In this document: piece after piece, positions 48,589 through 56,548 of the stretch | How positions within the stretch are numbered: position 1 is the first letter of the stretch | Layout of the letters: the number at the start of each line of letters is the position of its first letter | Assembly (NCBI RefSeq): GCF_003047295.1 | Contig: NZ_PZYZ01000010.1 | Location: forward strand, 1 to 64,000 | Length of the DNA stretch: 64,000 bases | Reading direction: 5' to 3' | Source of the DNA: Nocardioides sediminis | Lineage (GTDB): Bacteria; Actinomycetota; Actinomycetes; Propionibacteriales; Nocardioidaceae | The notes under the pieces: generated by a model | The model's input: the letters and a program-made list of their open reading frames with translations, nothing else | What the model was told of the DNA's origin: nothing | The model's database searches: none | Position numbers and translations under genes: made by a program

Positions 48589-50181
48589 GTGAGCATCCGG
48601 ACCTCCGGCGAGGACCGTCAGGCGCAGCCCATGCCGACGGACATGAACGCGCGCGAGCTGCTGCGGTGGTCGTGGCGCCAGCTCACCTCGATGCGCACCG
48701 CGCTGGTGCTGCTGCTCCTGCTCGCGCTGGCCGCGATCCCGGGCTCGGTGGTGCCGCAGGAGGACGTGGACGCCCTGGCGGTCAGTCGCTGGAAGAACGC
48801 GCACCCCGACCTGACGCCGGTCTACGAGCGGCTCGGGCTGTTCTCGGTCTACGACTCCGTGTGGTTCTCCGCGATCTACATCCTGCTGATGATCTCGCTG
48901 GTCGGGTGCATCCTGCCGCGCTCCGCGGTCTACTGGCGGGCGCTGCGGGCCCGGCCGCCCCGCGCCCCCCGCAACCTGTCCCGGTTGCCGGAGCACGCGT
49001 CGTACACGACGGGGGAGGGGGCGGACGACGTCCTCGCCGCCGCGGCACGCGAGCTCCAGCGGCGGCGCTACCGGGTCGAGGTGCGCGAGGGCGCGGTGTC
49101 GGCCGAGAAGGGCTACCTGCGCGAGGCCGGCAACCTGCTCTTCCACCTCTCGGTGCTCGTGGTGCTGGTCGGCTTCGCGATGGGCGGGCTGTTCGGCTTC
49201 AAGGCCGGCGTCATCGTGACCGTGGGCAACGGCTTCTCCAACAACCCCACGCAGTACGACGAGTTCGTCCCCGGCAGCATGTTCGCCGCCGACGACATGG
49301 ACGGCTTCTCCGTCGACGTCGAGGACTTCGACATCACCTGGCTGACCGAGGGGCCGGCCAAGGGGCAGGCGCGCAGCTTCGTCTCGCACCTCGACTGGGC
49401 CACCGCCGACGGCGACAGCGGCACCTACGACCTGCGGGTCAACCACCCGCTCGCGATCGGGGACACCGAGGTCTTCCTGATCGGCCACGGCTACGCCCCG
49501 GTCGTCACCATCGAGGACGGCAACGGCGACGTGGCCTACAGCGGACCGACGATCTTCCTGCCGACCGACGCGACGTTCGAGAGCTTCGGCGTCATCAAGG
49601 CGCCCGACGCCCGGCCCGACCAGGTCGCGCTGGAGGGCACCTTCTACCCGACGTTCGCGCTGGGCGACGGCTTCCCGCGGTCGGTCTTCGGCGACGCGGT
49701 CAACCCGCTCATGTCGCTGTTCGTCTACCGGGGCGACCTCGGCCTCGACGACGGCGGGAGCCAGTCGGTCTACGTCCTGGACAAGTCGCAGGCCACCCAG
49801 GTGATGCAGGACGACGGCCAGCCGCTGCGCCTCGACATGCGGCCCGGCGACAGCGTCGAGCTGCCCGACGGGCTCGGCACGGTGACCTTCGAGGGCATCC
49901 AGCGCTGGAACAAGCTGCAGATCAGCGAGACCCCCGGCAAGCTCGTCGCCCTCGCGGGGGTCGTCCTGGCCCTCCTCGGGCTCCTCGGCTCGCTCTTCAT
50001 CCGGCCCCGCCGGGTGTGGGTGCGGGCGCGCGAGGAGGACGGCGCCACCGCCGTGGACCTCGCAGCCCTCGACCGCTCCAGCGGCGGCGACCCCGAGCGC
50101 GGCGCGGCCGAGCTCGCGGCGATCATGGACACCCTGCGCGCCGGGTCCGGCGACGCGGGCACCAGCAAGGAGAACTCGTGA
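48589..50181 (+). CDS. resB: Cytochrome c biogenesis protein ResB
   Basis: ResB is the large partner of CcsB in the system II heme-lyase complex, which transports heme and attaches it to apocytochrome c. The 530-aa protein has membrane helices at about residues 36-50, 90-108, 184-205 and 445-465, with a large extracytoplasmic loop (about 210-440). It starts at GTG 48589, one base after the ccdA stop, and overlaps ccsB by 4 bases. The acidic/Gly tail is probably disordered. Confidence 0.94.
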   Translation: MSIRTSGEDRQAQPMPTDMNARELLRWSWRQLTSMRTALVLLLLLALAAIPGSVVPQEDVDALAVSRWKNAHPDLTPVYERLGLFSVYDSVWFSAIYILLMISLVGCILPRSAVYWRALRARPPRAPRNLSRLPEHASYTTGEGADDVLAAAARELQRRRYRVEVREGAVSAEKGYLREAGNLLFHLSVLVVLVGFAMGGLFGFKAGVIVTVGNGFSNNPTQYDEFVPGSMFAADDMDGFSVDVEDFDITWLTEGPAKGQARSFVSHLDWATADGDSGTYDLRVNHPLAIGDTEVFLIGHGYAPVVTIEDGNGDVAYSGPTIFLPTDATFESFGVIKAPDARPDQVALEGTFYPTFALGDGFPRSVFGDAVNPLMSLFVYRGDLGLDDGGSQSVYVLDKSQATQVMQDDGQPLRLDMRPGDSVELPDGLGTVTFEGIQRWNKLQISETPGKLVALAGVVLALLGLLGSLFIRPRRVWVRAREEDGATAVDLAALDRSSGGDPERGAAELAAIMDTLRAGSGDAGTSKENS

Positions 50182-51152
50182 CCGACGCATCGTGGGAGAC
50201 CCTCAGCAACCAGGCGGTGGCGGCCGCCGGGGTCGTCTACTTCCTCGCCCTGATGGCTCACCTCGTCCAGTGGGCATCGCTGCGCAAGCTGCCCGCCGAG
50301 GAGGTCGTCACCGAGGGCCGGACCGCGATGGCCGGCCGGCTCGGGGTGCTGCTGACCGGAGTCGCCGTCCTGGTGCACGGCCTGGCCCTCGTCGCGCGCG
50401 GGATGGCCGCCGACCCCAACCGGGTGCCGTGGGGCAACATGTACGAGTTCACCCTGTCCGGCACCTTCGTCGTCGCCCTGCTCTACCTGCTGCTGCTGCG
50501 CCGCTTCGACCTGGAGTGGATGGGCCCGCTCGTGGTGGCCCTCGTGCTCGCGCTGATGATGCTGGCGGTCATCTGGCTCTACGACCCGGTGGCGCCCCTC
50601 ACCGAGGCGCTCTACAGCCCCTGGCTGGTCATCCACGTCGTCTCCGCGGTGATCGCCACCGGCGCGTTCACGCTCGGCGGCATCTGCTCGGTGCTCTACC
50701 TGCTCAAGGAGCGCTCCACCAAGGACCGCGGCTACCTCGCCCGGGTGCCCGGGCTCACGTCGCTGGACCGCACGTCGTACCGGATGCACGCCTTCGCGTT
50801 CCCGGTGTGGACGTTCGCGGTCCTCATCACCGGGCCGATCTGGGCGCACCAGGCGTGGTCGTCCTACTGGAACTGGGACCCCAAGGAGGTCTGGGCGTTC
50901 ATCACCTGGGTCGTCTACGCGGCCTACCTGCACGCGCGCGCCACCGTCGGGTGGAAGGGTCGCAACGCCGCCTACGTGGCGCTCGTGGGCCTGGCGACGC
51001 TGTGGTTCAACTTCATCGGCATCAACTTCTTCTCGACGACCTCGCAGCACTCCTACGCCGCACCGGCGTCGGTCGAGCAGCGCTCGTCGTACGACGCGGG
51101 TCAGGTGCCGCTGCCGGTGCCTCCGGGGCCGCCCGCGTCGCCGTCCGCCTGA
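50178..51152 (+). CDS. ccsB: c-type cytochrome biogenesis protein CcsB (CcsA family)
   Basis: The 324-aa integral membrane protein has about eight helices and the heme-handling WWD-type segment WNWDPKEVWAFITWVVYAAYLH within the C-terminal half, with flanking histidines (VIHVV, HAFAFP, TSQHSY) likely to ligate heme. With ResB it forms the cytochrome c synthetase. GTG 50178 overlaps the resB stop. Its last 52 bases overlap the convergent small gene at 51101. Confidence 0.95.
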   Translation: MTDASWETLSNQAVAAAGVVYFLALMAHLVQWASLRKLPAEEVVTEGRTAMAGRLGVLLTGVAVLVHGLALVARGMAADPNRVPWGNMYEFTLSGTFVVALLYLLLLRRFDLEWMGPLVVALVLALMMLAVIWLYDPVAPLTEALYSPWLVIHVVSAVIATGAFTLGGICSVLYLLKERSTKDRGYLARVPGLTSLDRTSYRMHAFAFPVWTFAVLITGPIWAHQAWSSYWNWDPKEVWAFITWVVYAAYLHARATVGWKGRNAAYVALVGLATLWFNFIGINFFSTTSQHSYAAPASVEQRSSYDAGQVPLPVPPGPPASPSA

Positions 51153-51325
51153 CGGCGCTTGCGATCGAGGTCGCGGAGGAAGTCCGGGTCGTCGTCGGGC
51201 CCGTGGGGGCGCGGCGGGGGAGCGGCGGGGCGGCGCTTGGGGGGACGGATGCCTCGCTGCTGGGCCGCTCGCACGAGGACGTAGACGACTGCCGCCAGCA
51301 GCACGAGGAAGACCAGGAACTTCAC
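51101..51325 (-). CDS. Small single-helix membrane protein
   Basis: The 74-aa protein starts with one transmembrane helix (MKFLVFLVLLAAVVYVLV) followed by a basic, Pro-rich and then acidic Gly-rich tail. No family is assigned. The GTG at 51325 has TACATT 6 bases upstream, the same leaderless pattern as its neighbours, which supports expression although the 3' end overlaps ccsB by 52 bases. Confidence 0.7.
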   Translation of the reverse strand: MKFLVFLVLLAAVVYVLVRAAQQRGIRPPKRRPAAPPPRPHGPDDDPDFLRDLDRKRRQADGDAGGPGGTGSGT

Positions 51326-51331
51326 ACCCCC

Positions 51332-51337
51332 AATGTA
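51332..51337 (-). promoter_or_regulatory. -10 hexamer TACATT
   Basis: TACATT lies 6 bases before the GTG of the small membrane protein gene; leaderless arrangement. Confidence 0.45.
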
Positions 51338-51383
51338 GGCGGCCGCACAACCGCCCGACTCGTGACGGCTCCCGCGCAGCGCC

Positions 51384-51389
51384 TAGGCT
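51384..51389 (+). promoter_or_regulatory. -10 hexamer TAGGCT for the DUF4229 gene
   Basis: TAGGCT lies 7 bases before the GTG at 51397. It is divergent from the hexamer at 51332. Confidence 0.5.
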
Positions 51390-51396
51390 GGAGGAC

Positions 51397-51666
51397 GTGA
51401 AGGAGTTCCTCGTCTACACCGGCCTGCGCATCCTGCTGTTCATCGGCATGGTCGGCCTGGTCCTCGGCGTCTGGTCGCTGCTCGACAGCGACGGCCGGAT
51501 CAACCTGCTGTGGCCCGTCGTCATCGCGTTCGCGCTCTCCGGCGTGGCCTCCTACTTCCTCCTCAACCGGCAGCGCGACGCCTTCGCCCGCAAGGTCGAG
51601 GAGCGGGCCTCCCGGGCCAGCGCGGCCTTCGAGGAGCGCCGGGCCCGCGAGGACCGCGAGCAGTAG
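51397..51666 (+). CDS. DUF4229 membrane protein
   Basis: The 89-aa protein has two membrane helices (about residues 9-29 and 37-56) and a charged, coiled-coil-like C-terminal helix (NRQRDAFARKVEERASRASAAFEERR in parts) typical of DUF4229. The function is unknown. Its stop abuts that of the convergent acetyltransferase gene with no intervening base. Confidence 0.85.
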   Translation: MKEFLVYTGLRILLFIGMVGLVLGVWSLLDSDGRINLLWPVVIAFALSGVASYFLLNRQRDAFARKVEERASRASAAFEERRAREDREQ

Positions 51667-52926
51667 TCAGAAGCTCGTCAGCGAGTACGGCGCGGGGCCG
51701 CCGTCCATGAGCCGGCCCAGGCGCTCGACGGCGTCCCGCTCCCCGGTGAGACGGCCCGCGGACGCGAGCGCGTCGACGCGGACGCCGCCGAGGTAGAGGG
51801 ACCCCAGCGTCTCCGCGGTGACGGTCAGGTCCGGGTCGTCGTCGGTCGGCTTGACCGTCGCCCGCCCGTCCGTCGCCTCGACGCGCCAGGTGCCCGCGGC
51901 GTGGCCCAGCGGGTCGGTCACGCCGAGCAGGAGGGTGTCGTCGGTGAACCACGGCCGCGCCTCGAGTGCCCGGGGCACGTCGAGGACCCGGATCCAGATG
52001 TGGTCGTAGACGCTCCTGACCTTGAGCACGTCGCTGTTGGCCAACGCCCAGTAGAGCGGGTCGTCGGACGGACTGTTGCGCACCGACACCCGCGAGGAGA
52101 GGTCGATGTCGGCGAGGAACCGCCACAGCCCCAGGTGCGCCGACGCGTCGAGCGTGAGCAGCTCCGCGGTGACCGTCGCGGGCGCCTCGCCCTCGCCCTC
52201 CGCGTGCTTCCACAGCGCGTAGCCGTCGGGCCGCTCGTCGGCGTCGAGGTGCACGGCGGCGCGCAGCTTGTCGTCGGCGTTGCCGGTCGCCGGGTCGAAC
52301 TCCCCCGTCTGCCAGGCGCGGTAGAAGTGCGGCCGCTCGACCGAGCCCCGCCGGGTCGCGTGGAACCGGGCGAACAGGTCGCTGGCCGTGTCCCAGAGGT
52401 CGGCGGGCTCGACGAGCTCGACGCGGCCGGGGTCGGTGAAGTCGCGCAGCGCGAAGGCCGCCGACGTGTCGACCTCGATCCGGCGCCGGAACGAGGCGGG
52501 ACCGAACCCGAAGCGTCCGTAGATCGACGCCTCCGACACCGTCAGCGCCGCGACCGGCAGGTCGGTCTGCGCGAGGTCGTCGAGCATCATGCGCCGCAGC
52601 AGGCCGCGCCGACGGTGGGCCGGGCTGACGGTCACGTCGCTGATCATGTGGAGCGGCACCACCTCGGCGCCGGCGTTGAGCGTCATGTCCCACGAGCTGA
52701 ACGTGGCGACCGGCAGCGGGCCGGCACCGAACGTGCCGTCGGGGAGCCAGGCCCCGGCGAGCCGCATGTCGTCGGTCCGGGCGGTCTCGCGCCAGAGTGC
52801 GAGGTGCTTGTCCGTGGGCCGCCCCTCGTGGAAGCCCCGGTTGACCGCGCGCATCCAGGCCTCGACGGCGGCCTTGGCCTCGTCGCTGTCGTCGTGCGGG
52901 TCCAGGGTCCGGTGCTCGTACTCCAC
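51667..52926 (-). CDS. Eis-like GNAT N-acetyltransferase
   Basis: The 419-aa protein has the Eis layout: an N-terminal GNAT domain with the acetyl-CoA loop VSPAHRRRGLLRRMM (about residues 85-100) and the tyrosine of IYGRFGFGPAS (candidate general acid), a second GNAT-like region, and a C-terminal sterol-carrier-like domain ending in Phe (PYSLTSF), whose carboxylate acts as base in Eis. It may acetylate amines on small molecules or proteins. GTG 52926 is chosen because TAGCCT lies 7 bases upstream; a longer frame would start inside the palindromic element. Confidence 0.92.
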   Translation of the reverse strand: MEYEHRTLDPHDDSDEAKAAVEAWMRAVNRGFHEGRPTDKHLALWRETARTDDMRLAGAWLPDGTFGAGPLPVATFSSWDMTLNAGAEVVPLHMISDVTVSPAHRRRGLLRRMMLDDLAQTDLPVAALTVSEASIYGRFGFGPASFRRRIEVDTSAAFALRDFTDPGRVELVEPADLWDTASDLFARFHATRRGSVERPHFYRAWQTGEFDPATGNADDKLRAAVHLDADERPDGYALWKHAEGEGEAPATVTAELLTLDASAHLGLWRFLADIDLSSRVSVRNSPSDDPLYWALANSDVLKVRSVYDHIWIRVLDVPRALEARPWFTDDTLLLGVTDPLGHAAGTWRVEATDGRATVKPTDDDPDLTVTAETLGSLYLGGVRVDALASAGRLTGERDAVERLGRLMDGGPAPYSLTSF

Positions 52927-52933
52927 GGTGCTC

Positions 52934-52939
52934 AGGCTA
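52934..52939 (-). promoter_or_regulatory. -10 hexamer TAGCCT for the Eis-like gene
   Basis: TAGCCT lies 7 bases before the GTG at 52926 and sets that start; leaderless arrangement. Confidence 0.5.
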
Positions 52940-52963
52940 GTGAGCGGGGCAACCGGATTTCTC

Positions 52964-53028
52964 GGGTAGTCCGTGACGAACGGACCCCGGAACTCGGCCG
53001 GGAGGGGTCCGATCGTCACGGACTACCC
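52964..53028. repeat. 65-bp palindromic element, copy C
   Basis: The outer arms GGGTAGTCCGTGACGA and TCGTCACGGACTACCC are perfectly complementary, and inner CGGACCCC/GGGGTCCG extends the pairing to 25 bp with one mismatch. It follows the SRPBCC gene and may terminate it. Length and outer TAGT...GACGAA pattern match the elements at 12578 and 43632. Confidence 0.75.
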
Positions 53029-53040
53029 CGCAGTGGGCCC

Positions 53041-53526
53041 TCAGGCGGCGAGGAGGCCGTCGACCTGGTTGACGGCCTGGGTGATGCCCTCCTCCATCCC
53101 CATGTCGAGCACCTTCTGGAGGTCCTCCGAGGTGGGGTAGGTCGCGGTCATCACCATCCGGGTCCCGCCGTCGGTGGCGACCAGCTCGACGGCGCTGGAG
53201 CCGACCGGGGCGGACTCCTGCGGGTTGCCGTCGGCGTCCGCGAAGCCGTCGTCGTACCCCAGGCGGTGGGGCTTCTCGACCTCGGTGATGTCCCAGTAGC
53301 CGGGGTAGACCTCACCGTCGGGGCCGGTCATGTGGTACTTCACGCGGGCTCCGGGGCGCAGCTCGTGCTCGGTGAAGGTCGCGGGGTGGGTCGGCGGACC
53401 CCACCAGCGCTCGAGCTGGCGCGGGTCCTCCCAGATCTGCCACACGCGCTCCACGGGTGCGGCGAACTCGGAGGTCACGGTGATGGTGCGGTTGTCGATG
53501 TCCTTGGCCACGTCGGTCACGGGCAT
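53041..53526 (-). CDS. SRPBCC (Aha1/CalC-type) domain protein
   Basis: The 161-aa protein has the helix-grip START-like fold: ITVTSEFAAPVERVWQIWEDPRQLERWWGPP in parts near the N-terminus, then a PGARVKYHMTGPDG beta-sheet and a long C-terminal helix. Such proteins bind hydrophobic ligands in a cavity. It follows an ArsR-family gene; ArsR plus SRPBCC is a common pair in which the regulator controls both. I use ATG 53526, 8 bases after AAGGAG; GTG 53532 overlapping the ArsR stop is the alternative. Confidence 0.9.
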   Translation of the reverse strand: MPVTDVAKDIDNRTITVTSEFAAPVERVWQIWEDPRQLERWWGPPTHPATFTEHELRPGARVKYHMTGPDGEVYPGYWDITEVEKPHRLGYDDGFADADGNPQESAPVGSSAVELVATDGGTRMVMTATYPTSEDLQKVLDMGMEEGITQAVNQVDGLLAA

Positions 53527-53528
53527 GG

Positions 53529-53885
53529 TCACGTCTCCTTCTCGGTGTCGGTGCCTGGTTCGGTGTCGGCCAGGAGCTCCTCGATGCGACCGATGCGGCC
53601 ACGCCAGACGTCCTCGAGCTCCCGCAGCAGCGCGGTGACCGACCGGATGGCCTCCACCTCGCCGCTGGCCAGCTGCTCGCGCCCGCTCCGCCTCTTGGAG
53701 AGGAGACCGGCGCGCTCGAGCACCGCGACGTGCTTCTGCACGGCCGCGAAGCTCATCGGGTAGTGCTCGGCCAGCGCCGAGACGGAGTGCTCCCCGGCGA
53801 GCACGCGGCGGAGGATGTCGCGCCGCGTGGTGTCGGCGAGGGCGTGGAAGAAGGCGTCGGCCCTCCGGTCCTCGTCGCTGGTCAT
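53529..53885 (-). CDS. ArsR-family transcriptional regulator
   Basis: This 118-aa protein has an ArsR winged helix (FHALADTTRRDILRRVLAGEHSVSALAEHYPMS through AAVQKHVAVLERAGLL). It lacks the CxC metal site of ArsR/SmtB, so it probably senses something other than a metal. ATG 53885 is chosen: an ATG five codons upstream lies inside the operator palindrome, and TACGTT sits 6 bases before 53885. The downstream SRPBCC gene is in the same operon. Confidence 0.92.
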   Translation of the reverse strand: MTSDEDRRADAFFHALADTTRRDILRRVLAGEHSVSALAEHYPMSFAAVQKHVAVLERAGLLSKRRSGREQLASGEVEAIRSVTALLRELEDVWRGRIGRIEELLADTEPGTDTEKET

Positions 53886-53888
53886 ACG

Positions 53889-53920
53889 GACAACGTACAA
53901 CCATATGGTTGTACGTTGTC
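53889..53920. promoter_or_regulatory. Perfect 32-bp palindromic operator of the ArsR gene
   Basis: GACAACGTACAACCAT and its exact complement ATGGTTGTACGTTGTC are contiguous. The palindrome covers the minus-strand TACGTT -10 and ends 3 bases before the ArsR ATG. Such a site would let the regulator dimer repress its own operon completely. Confidence 0.85.
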
Positions 53921-53933
53921 AAGGCCCACCGGC

Positions 53934-54015
53934 CAGGAAGTGCCCGGTCGGCAGGATCCAGCGCTCAGGAAGTGCCCGGTCGGCAGGATCCAGCGCTCAG
54001 GAACCGCCCGGTCAG
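53934..54015. repeat. 32-bp tandem repeat beside the menA stop
   Basis: A 32-base unit starting CAGGAAGTGCCCGGTCGG occurs twice exactly, from 53934 and 53966, and a third partial, diverged copy from 53998 runs into the menA stop codon. No spacers are present, so this is not CRISPR. Confidence 0.8.
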
Positions 54016-54887
54016 GGGGTGAAGACGAGGGGTGTGGCGACCAGCACCGACCAGATGAGCTGCCCGACACCGGTCTGCTGGAGGACCGGGACGAGCGCCG
54101 GACCCACGGCACCGCCGAGGACGGTGCGCACCGGCGGGACCATCCGCACGAGGAACCCGAGCCCGACCAGCGCCCACCAGGTGGTGGCCGCGGCGACGGC
54201 GACGACCGCAGCGGCGGCGGCGAGGACGAGCATCGCGTAGAGCCCGCGGGTGCGCTCGGGCCCGAGCTTGACCGCCAGGGTCCGCTTGCCGGCCTCGACG
54301 TCGGTGGGGATGTCGCGCAGGTTGTTGGCGACCAGGATCGCGCACGCGAGCGAGCCGACGCCGACGGCGGCGTACAGCGCGGCCCACTCGAAGGTCTCCG
54401 TCTGGACGTACGTCGTCCCGACCACCGCCACCAGGCCGAAGAACACGAACACCATCACCTCACCGAGGCCGAGGTAGCCGTAGGGACGCGAGCCGCCGGT
54501 GTAGAACCACGCCGCGAGCACGCACACCAGGCCGACGGCGACCAGCCACCACGCGGTCGTGGCCGCCAGCACCAGGCCCGCCACGGCCGCGACCCCGAAC
54601 GCCGCGAACGCGGCCCCCTTGACCGCGCCGGGGGAGGCGGCACCGGACCCGACCAGCCGCATCGGCCCGACCCGGTCGGCGTCGGTGCCGCGGATCCCGT
54701 CGGAGTAGTCGTTGGCGTAGTTGACCCCCACCTGGAGGGCCAGGCTCACGACCAGGGCGAGGAGCGCCTTCCACCAGACGGCCGAGTCGACGTACGACGC
54801 GACGCCGGTGCCGGCGAGGACCGGAGCCACGGCGGCGGGCAGGGTGCGGGGACGGGCGCCGGCGAGCCAGTCGGAGGGGGATGCCAC
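54012..54887 (-). CDS. menA: 1,4-dihydroxy-2-naphthoate polyprenyltransferase
   Basis: MenA attaches the isoprenoid chain to DHNA to form demethylmenaquinone in the membrane. The 291-aa protein has about eight hydrophobic helices and both UbiA-type Asp-rich motifs: NYANDYSDGIRGTD near residues 57-70 and NNLRDIPTD near 187-195. The ATG is at 54887. It lies 12 bases downstream of the MFS gene on the same strand and is not co-directional with menE-menC-menD. Confidence 0.95.
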   Translation of the reverse strand: MASPSDWLAGARPRTLPAAVAPVLAGTGVASYVDSAVWWKALLALVVSLALQVGVNYANDYSDGIRGTDADRVGPMRLVGSGAASPGAVKGAAFAAFGVAAVAGLVLAATTAWWLVAVGLVCVLAAWFYTGGSRPYGYLGLGEVMVFVFFGLVAVVGTTYVQTETFEWAALYAAVGVGSLACAILVANNLRDIPTDVEAGKRTLAVKLGPERTRGLYAMLVLAAAAAVVAVAAATTWWALVGLGFLVRMVPPVRTVLGGAVGPALVPVLQQTGVGQLIWSVLVATPLVFTP

Positions 54888-54899
54888 CCGGGGATTGTG

Positions 54900-56267
54900 T
54901 CAGTCGTGTCCCACGATCGGGCTCGCGCCTCCGGGCTGCGCGGGCTGCTCCACGGTCGGCGGTCCCACGGGTGCGACCTCGGCGGCCTCGTCGCGCGAGG
55001 CGGCGGCGTCGGCGAGGACGTCGGCCGGGACGTGCCGCTCCAGGAAGGACCGCGCGACCCGCGTGCTGGGGTGCAGCGCCGCGGCCGCCACCGCGATGCA
55101 GGCGGCGATGACGAGCCACCCCACGGCGCCCCAGTTCATCGCGAGGAACGTGAAGGCGGCCGGCGCCCACACCCGGCCGAGCGTGCCGCTGAGCTCGGCA
55201 GCACCCTGGTACTCGCCCCGGCGCCGCGGGTCCATCAGGTCGGCCTCGAAGGTCCAGCTGGCCGCGGAGAGGTAGAGCTCGGCACCGGTGAGGGTCACGT
55301 GGCCGAGGAAGAAGAGCACGACGGTCAGCCAGCCGACCGTCTCGTGGGTGGTCAGCGTGATCACGCAGGAGACGAAGAAGAACAGCGACGACAGGCGGAC
55401 CGCCCGCAGGGCGGTGCTGCGGTCCTTGATGCCGCGCGCGGCGGCCATCGGCAGGAAGATGCACATCACCGTGTTGGTGCCGAGGAGCAGCGCCACCACC
55501 GACCAGGGGGCGTCGGTCTTCTCCACCAGCCACAGCGGGATGACCAGGTGGAGGATCACCTGGTTGGTCCACAGCACGCCGAGGAAGAACGTCGCGGCCA
55601 TCCAGCCGACGTTGCGCAGCGGTCCCGGTCCGGGCGACTTCATCGCCCGTTCCTCCCGGGTCTTGAGGTCGTGGGAGGCCTTGGGCAGTCGCGTGACCGC
55701 GATCGCGTTGACCACGAACACGAGCGCGGTGAACCACGGCACCGTCCGGAGCAGGGTCAGGGACTCGAAGGCGAGCGCGAAGCCGGCGAGCAGGGCACCC
55801 AGCGTGAAGCCGACGTTGAGGGCCGAGTACATGTAGGCGCGCGAGCTCACCCGCTCGTCGGGTGGCAGCACGTCGATGGTGTAGGCGCCGTGGGCGGCAC
55901 CGCCGAGGGCGCCGATGACCTCCATGGCCACCGCCATCGCGACGTACCCGGCGAAGCTGTCGATGAAGGGCCACAGCGCGAACATCGCGGCCTGGCCGGA
56001 CGAGCTGATCGCCCACGCGTGCTTGGGACCGAGCCGGTCGACCAGGCGTCCCATGGGGTAGGCGGCGATGAAGGCCGCGATGCCCGCGATGGTGAGGCCG
56101 AGCCCCACCTGGGCGGCGGTGAGTCCGACGATCTGGGTGAAGAAGATGGCCGACCCGGCCATGAACGTGCCCTCGCCGAGCGCGAACAGCAGGGACTGGG
56201 TCGCCAGCCGACCGGCCAGCGGCGACGGAGGGGTCGCCTGCTGCTTGACCGTCGTCAGGATGCTCAT
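54900..56267 (-). CDS. MFS transporter
   Basis: The 455-aa protein has twelve predicted membrane segments, with the MFS loop 2-3 motif MGRLVDRLGPKHAW (about residues 75-88). The C-terminus (about 410-455) is hydrophilic and acidic. It resembles multidrug-type efflux carriers, but the substrate is unknown. ATG 56267 overlaps the stop of a possible small upstream gene (ATGA). Located directly before menA, it is part of a minus-strand unit. Confidence 0.9.
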   Translation of the reverse strand: MSILTTVKQQATPPSPLAGRLATQSLLFALGEGTFMAGSAIFFTQIVGLTAAQVGLGLTIAGIAAFIAAYPMGRLVDRLGPKHAWAISSSGQAAMFALWPFIDSFAGYVAMAVAMEVIGALGGAAHGAYTIDVLPPDERVSSRAYMYSALNVGFTLGALLAGFALAFESLTLLRTVPWFTALVFVVNAIAVTRLPKASHDLKTREERAMKSPGPGPLRNVGWMAATFFLGVLWTNQVILHLVIPLWLVEKTDAPWSVVALLLGTNTVMCIFLPMAAARGIKDRSTALRAVRLSSLFFFVSCVITLTTHETVGWLTVVLFFLGHVTLTGAELYLSAASWTFEADLMDPRRRGEYQGAAELSGTLGRVWAPAAFTFLAMNWGAVGWLVIAACIAVAAAALHPSTRVARSFLERHVPADVLADAAASRDEAAEVAPVGPPTVEQPAQPGGASPIVGHD

Positions 56268-56470
56268 CGGGGTGCTGCCGTCCTCTCGGGGTGCCGCTCG
56301 GCCGAGCGGGACGTCGTACGCATGGTGGGGATGGCCCACGCCGACCCGGCAGTGTGACCGATGTGCGCGGCGCAGGCGTACTCGGCGCGCGCGGCGAGCC
56401 GCAGCGGGAGCGACGTGGGCCGCCGTGCCCACCCGGGCCGGGGGTCGACCGGCGGGGTGGGCAGCGTCAT
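56264..56470 (-). CDS. Possible 68-aa protein coupled to the MFS gene
   Basis: An open frame from ATG 56470 to TGA 56264 overlaps the MFS start as ATGA. By my count about 90% of its codons end in G or C, similar to real genes here. The product is Arg/Pro/Ala-rich with EYACAAHIGHTAG in the middle. No family or ribosome-binding site is recognised. It occupies most of the 281-base gap before menE and could instead be leader sequence. Confidence 0.3.
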   Translation of the reverse strand: MTLPTPPVDPRPGWARRPTSLPLRLAARAEYACAAHIGHTAGSAWAIPTMRTTSRSAERHPERTAAPR

Positions 56471-56535
56471 CGCGCCCACCGGCCCGAGAGATCCGGTGGC
56501 TGGGTGGTCATTGCCGCACATTCTCCCTGCGGGAC

Positions 56536-56541
56536 TAGCGT
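56536..56541 (+). promoter_or_regulatory. -10 hexamer TAGCGT for menE
   Basis: TAGCGT lies 7 bases before GTG 56549, indicating a leaderless mRNA for menE-menC-menD. Confidence 0.55.
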
Positions 56542-56548
56542 TCGTCTC

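Noticed and set aside
53934..54015. CRISPR array
   Set aside because: The 32-bp units are directly adjacent with no spacers, and no cas genes are present.
53730..56357. 875-codon plus-strand frame across menA and the MFS gene
   Set aside because: It runs antisense to two well-supported genes and encodes only Gly/Arg/His/Asp-rich low-complexity sequence.
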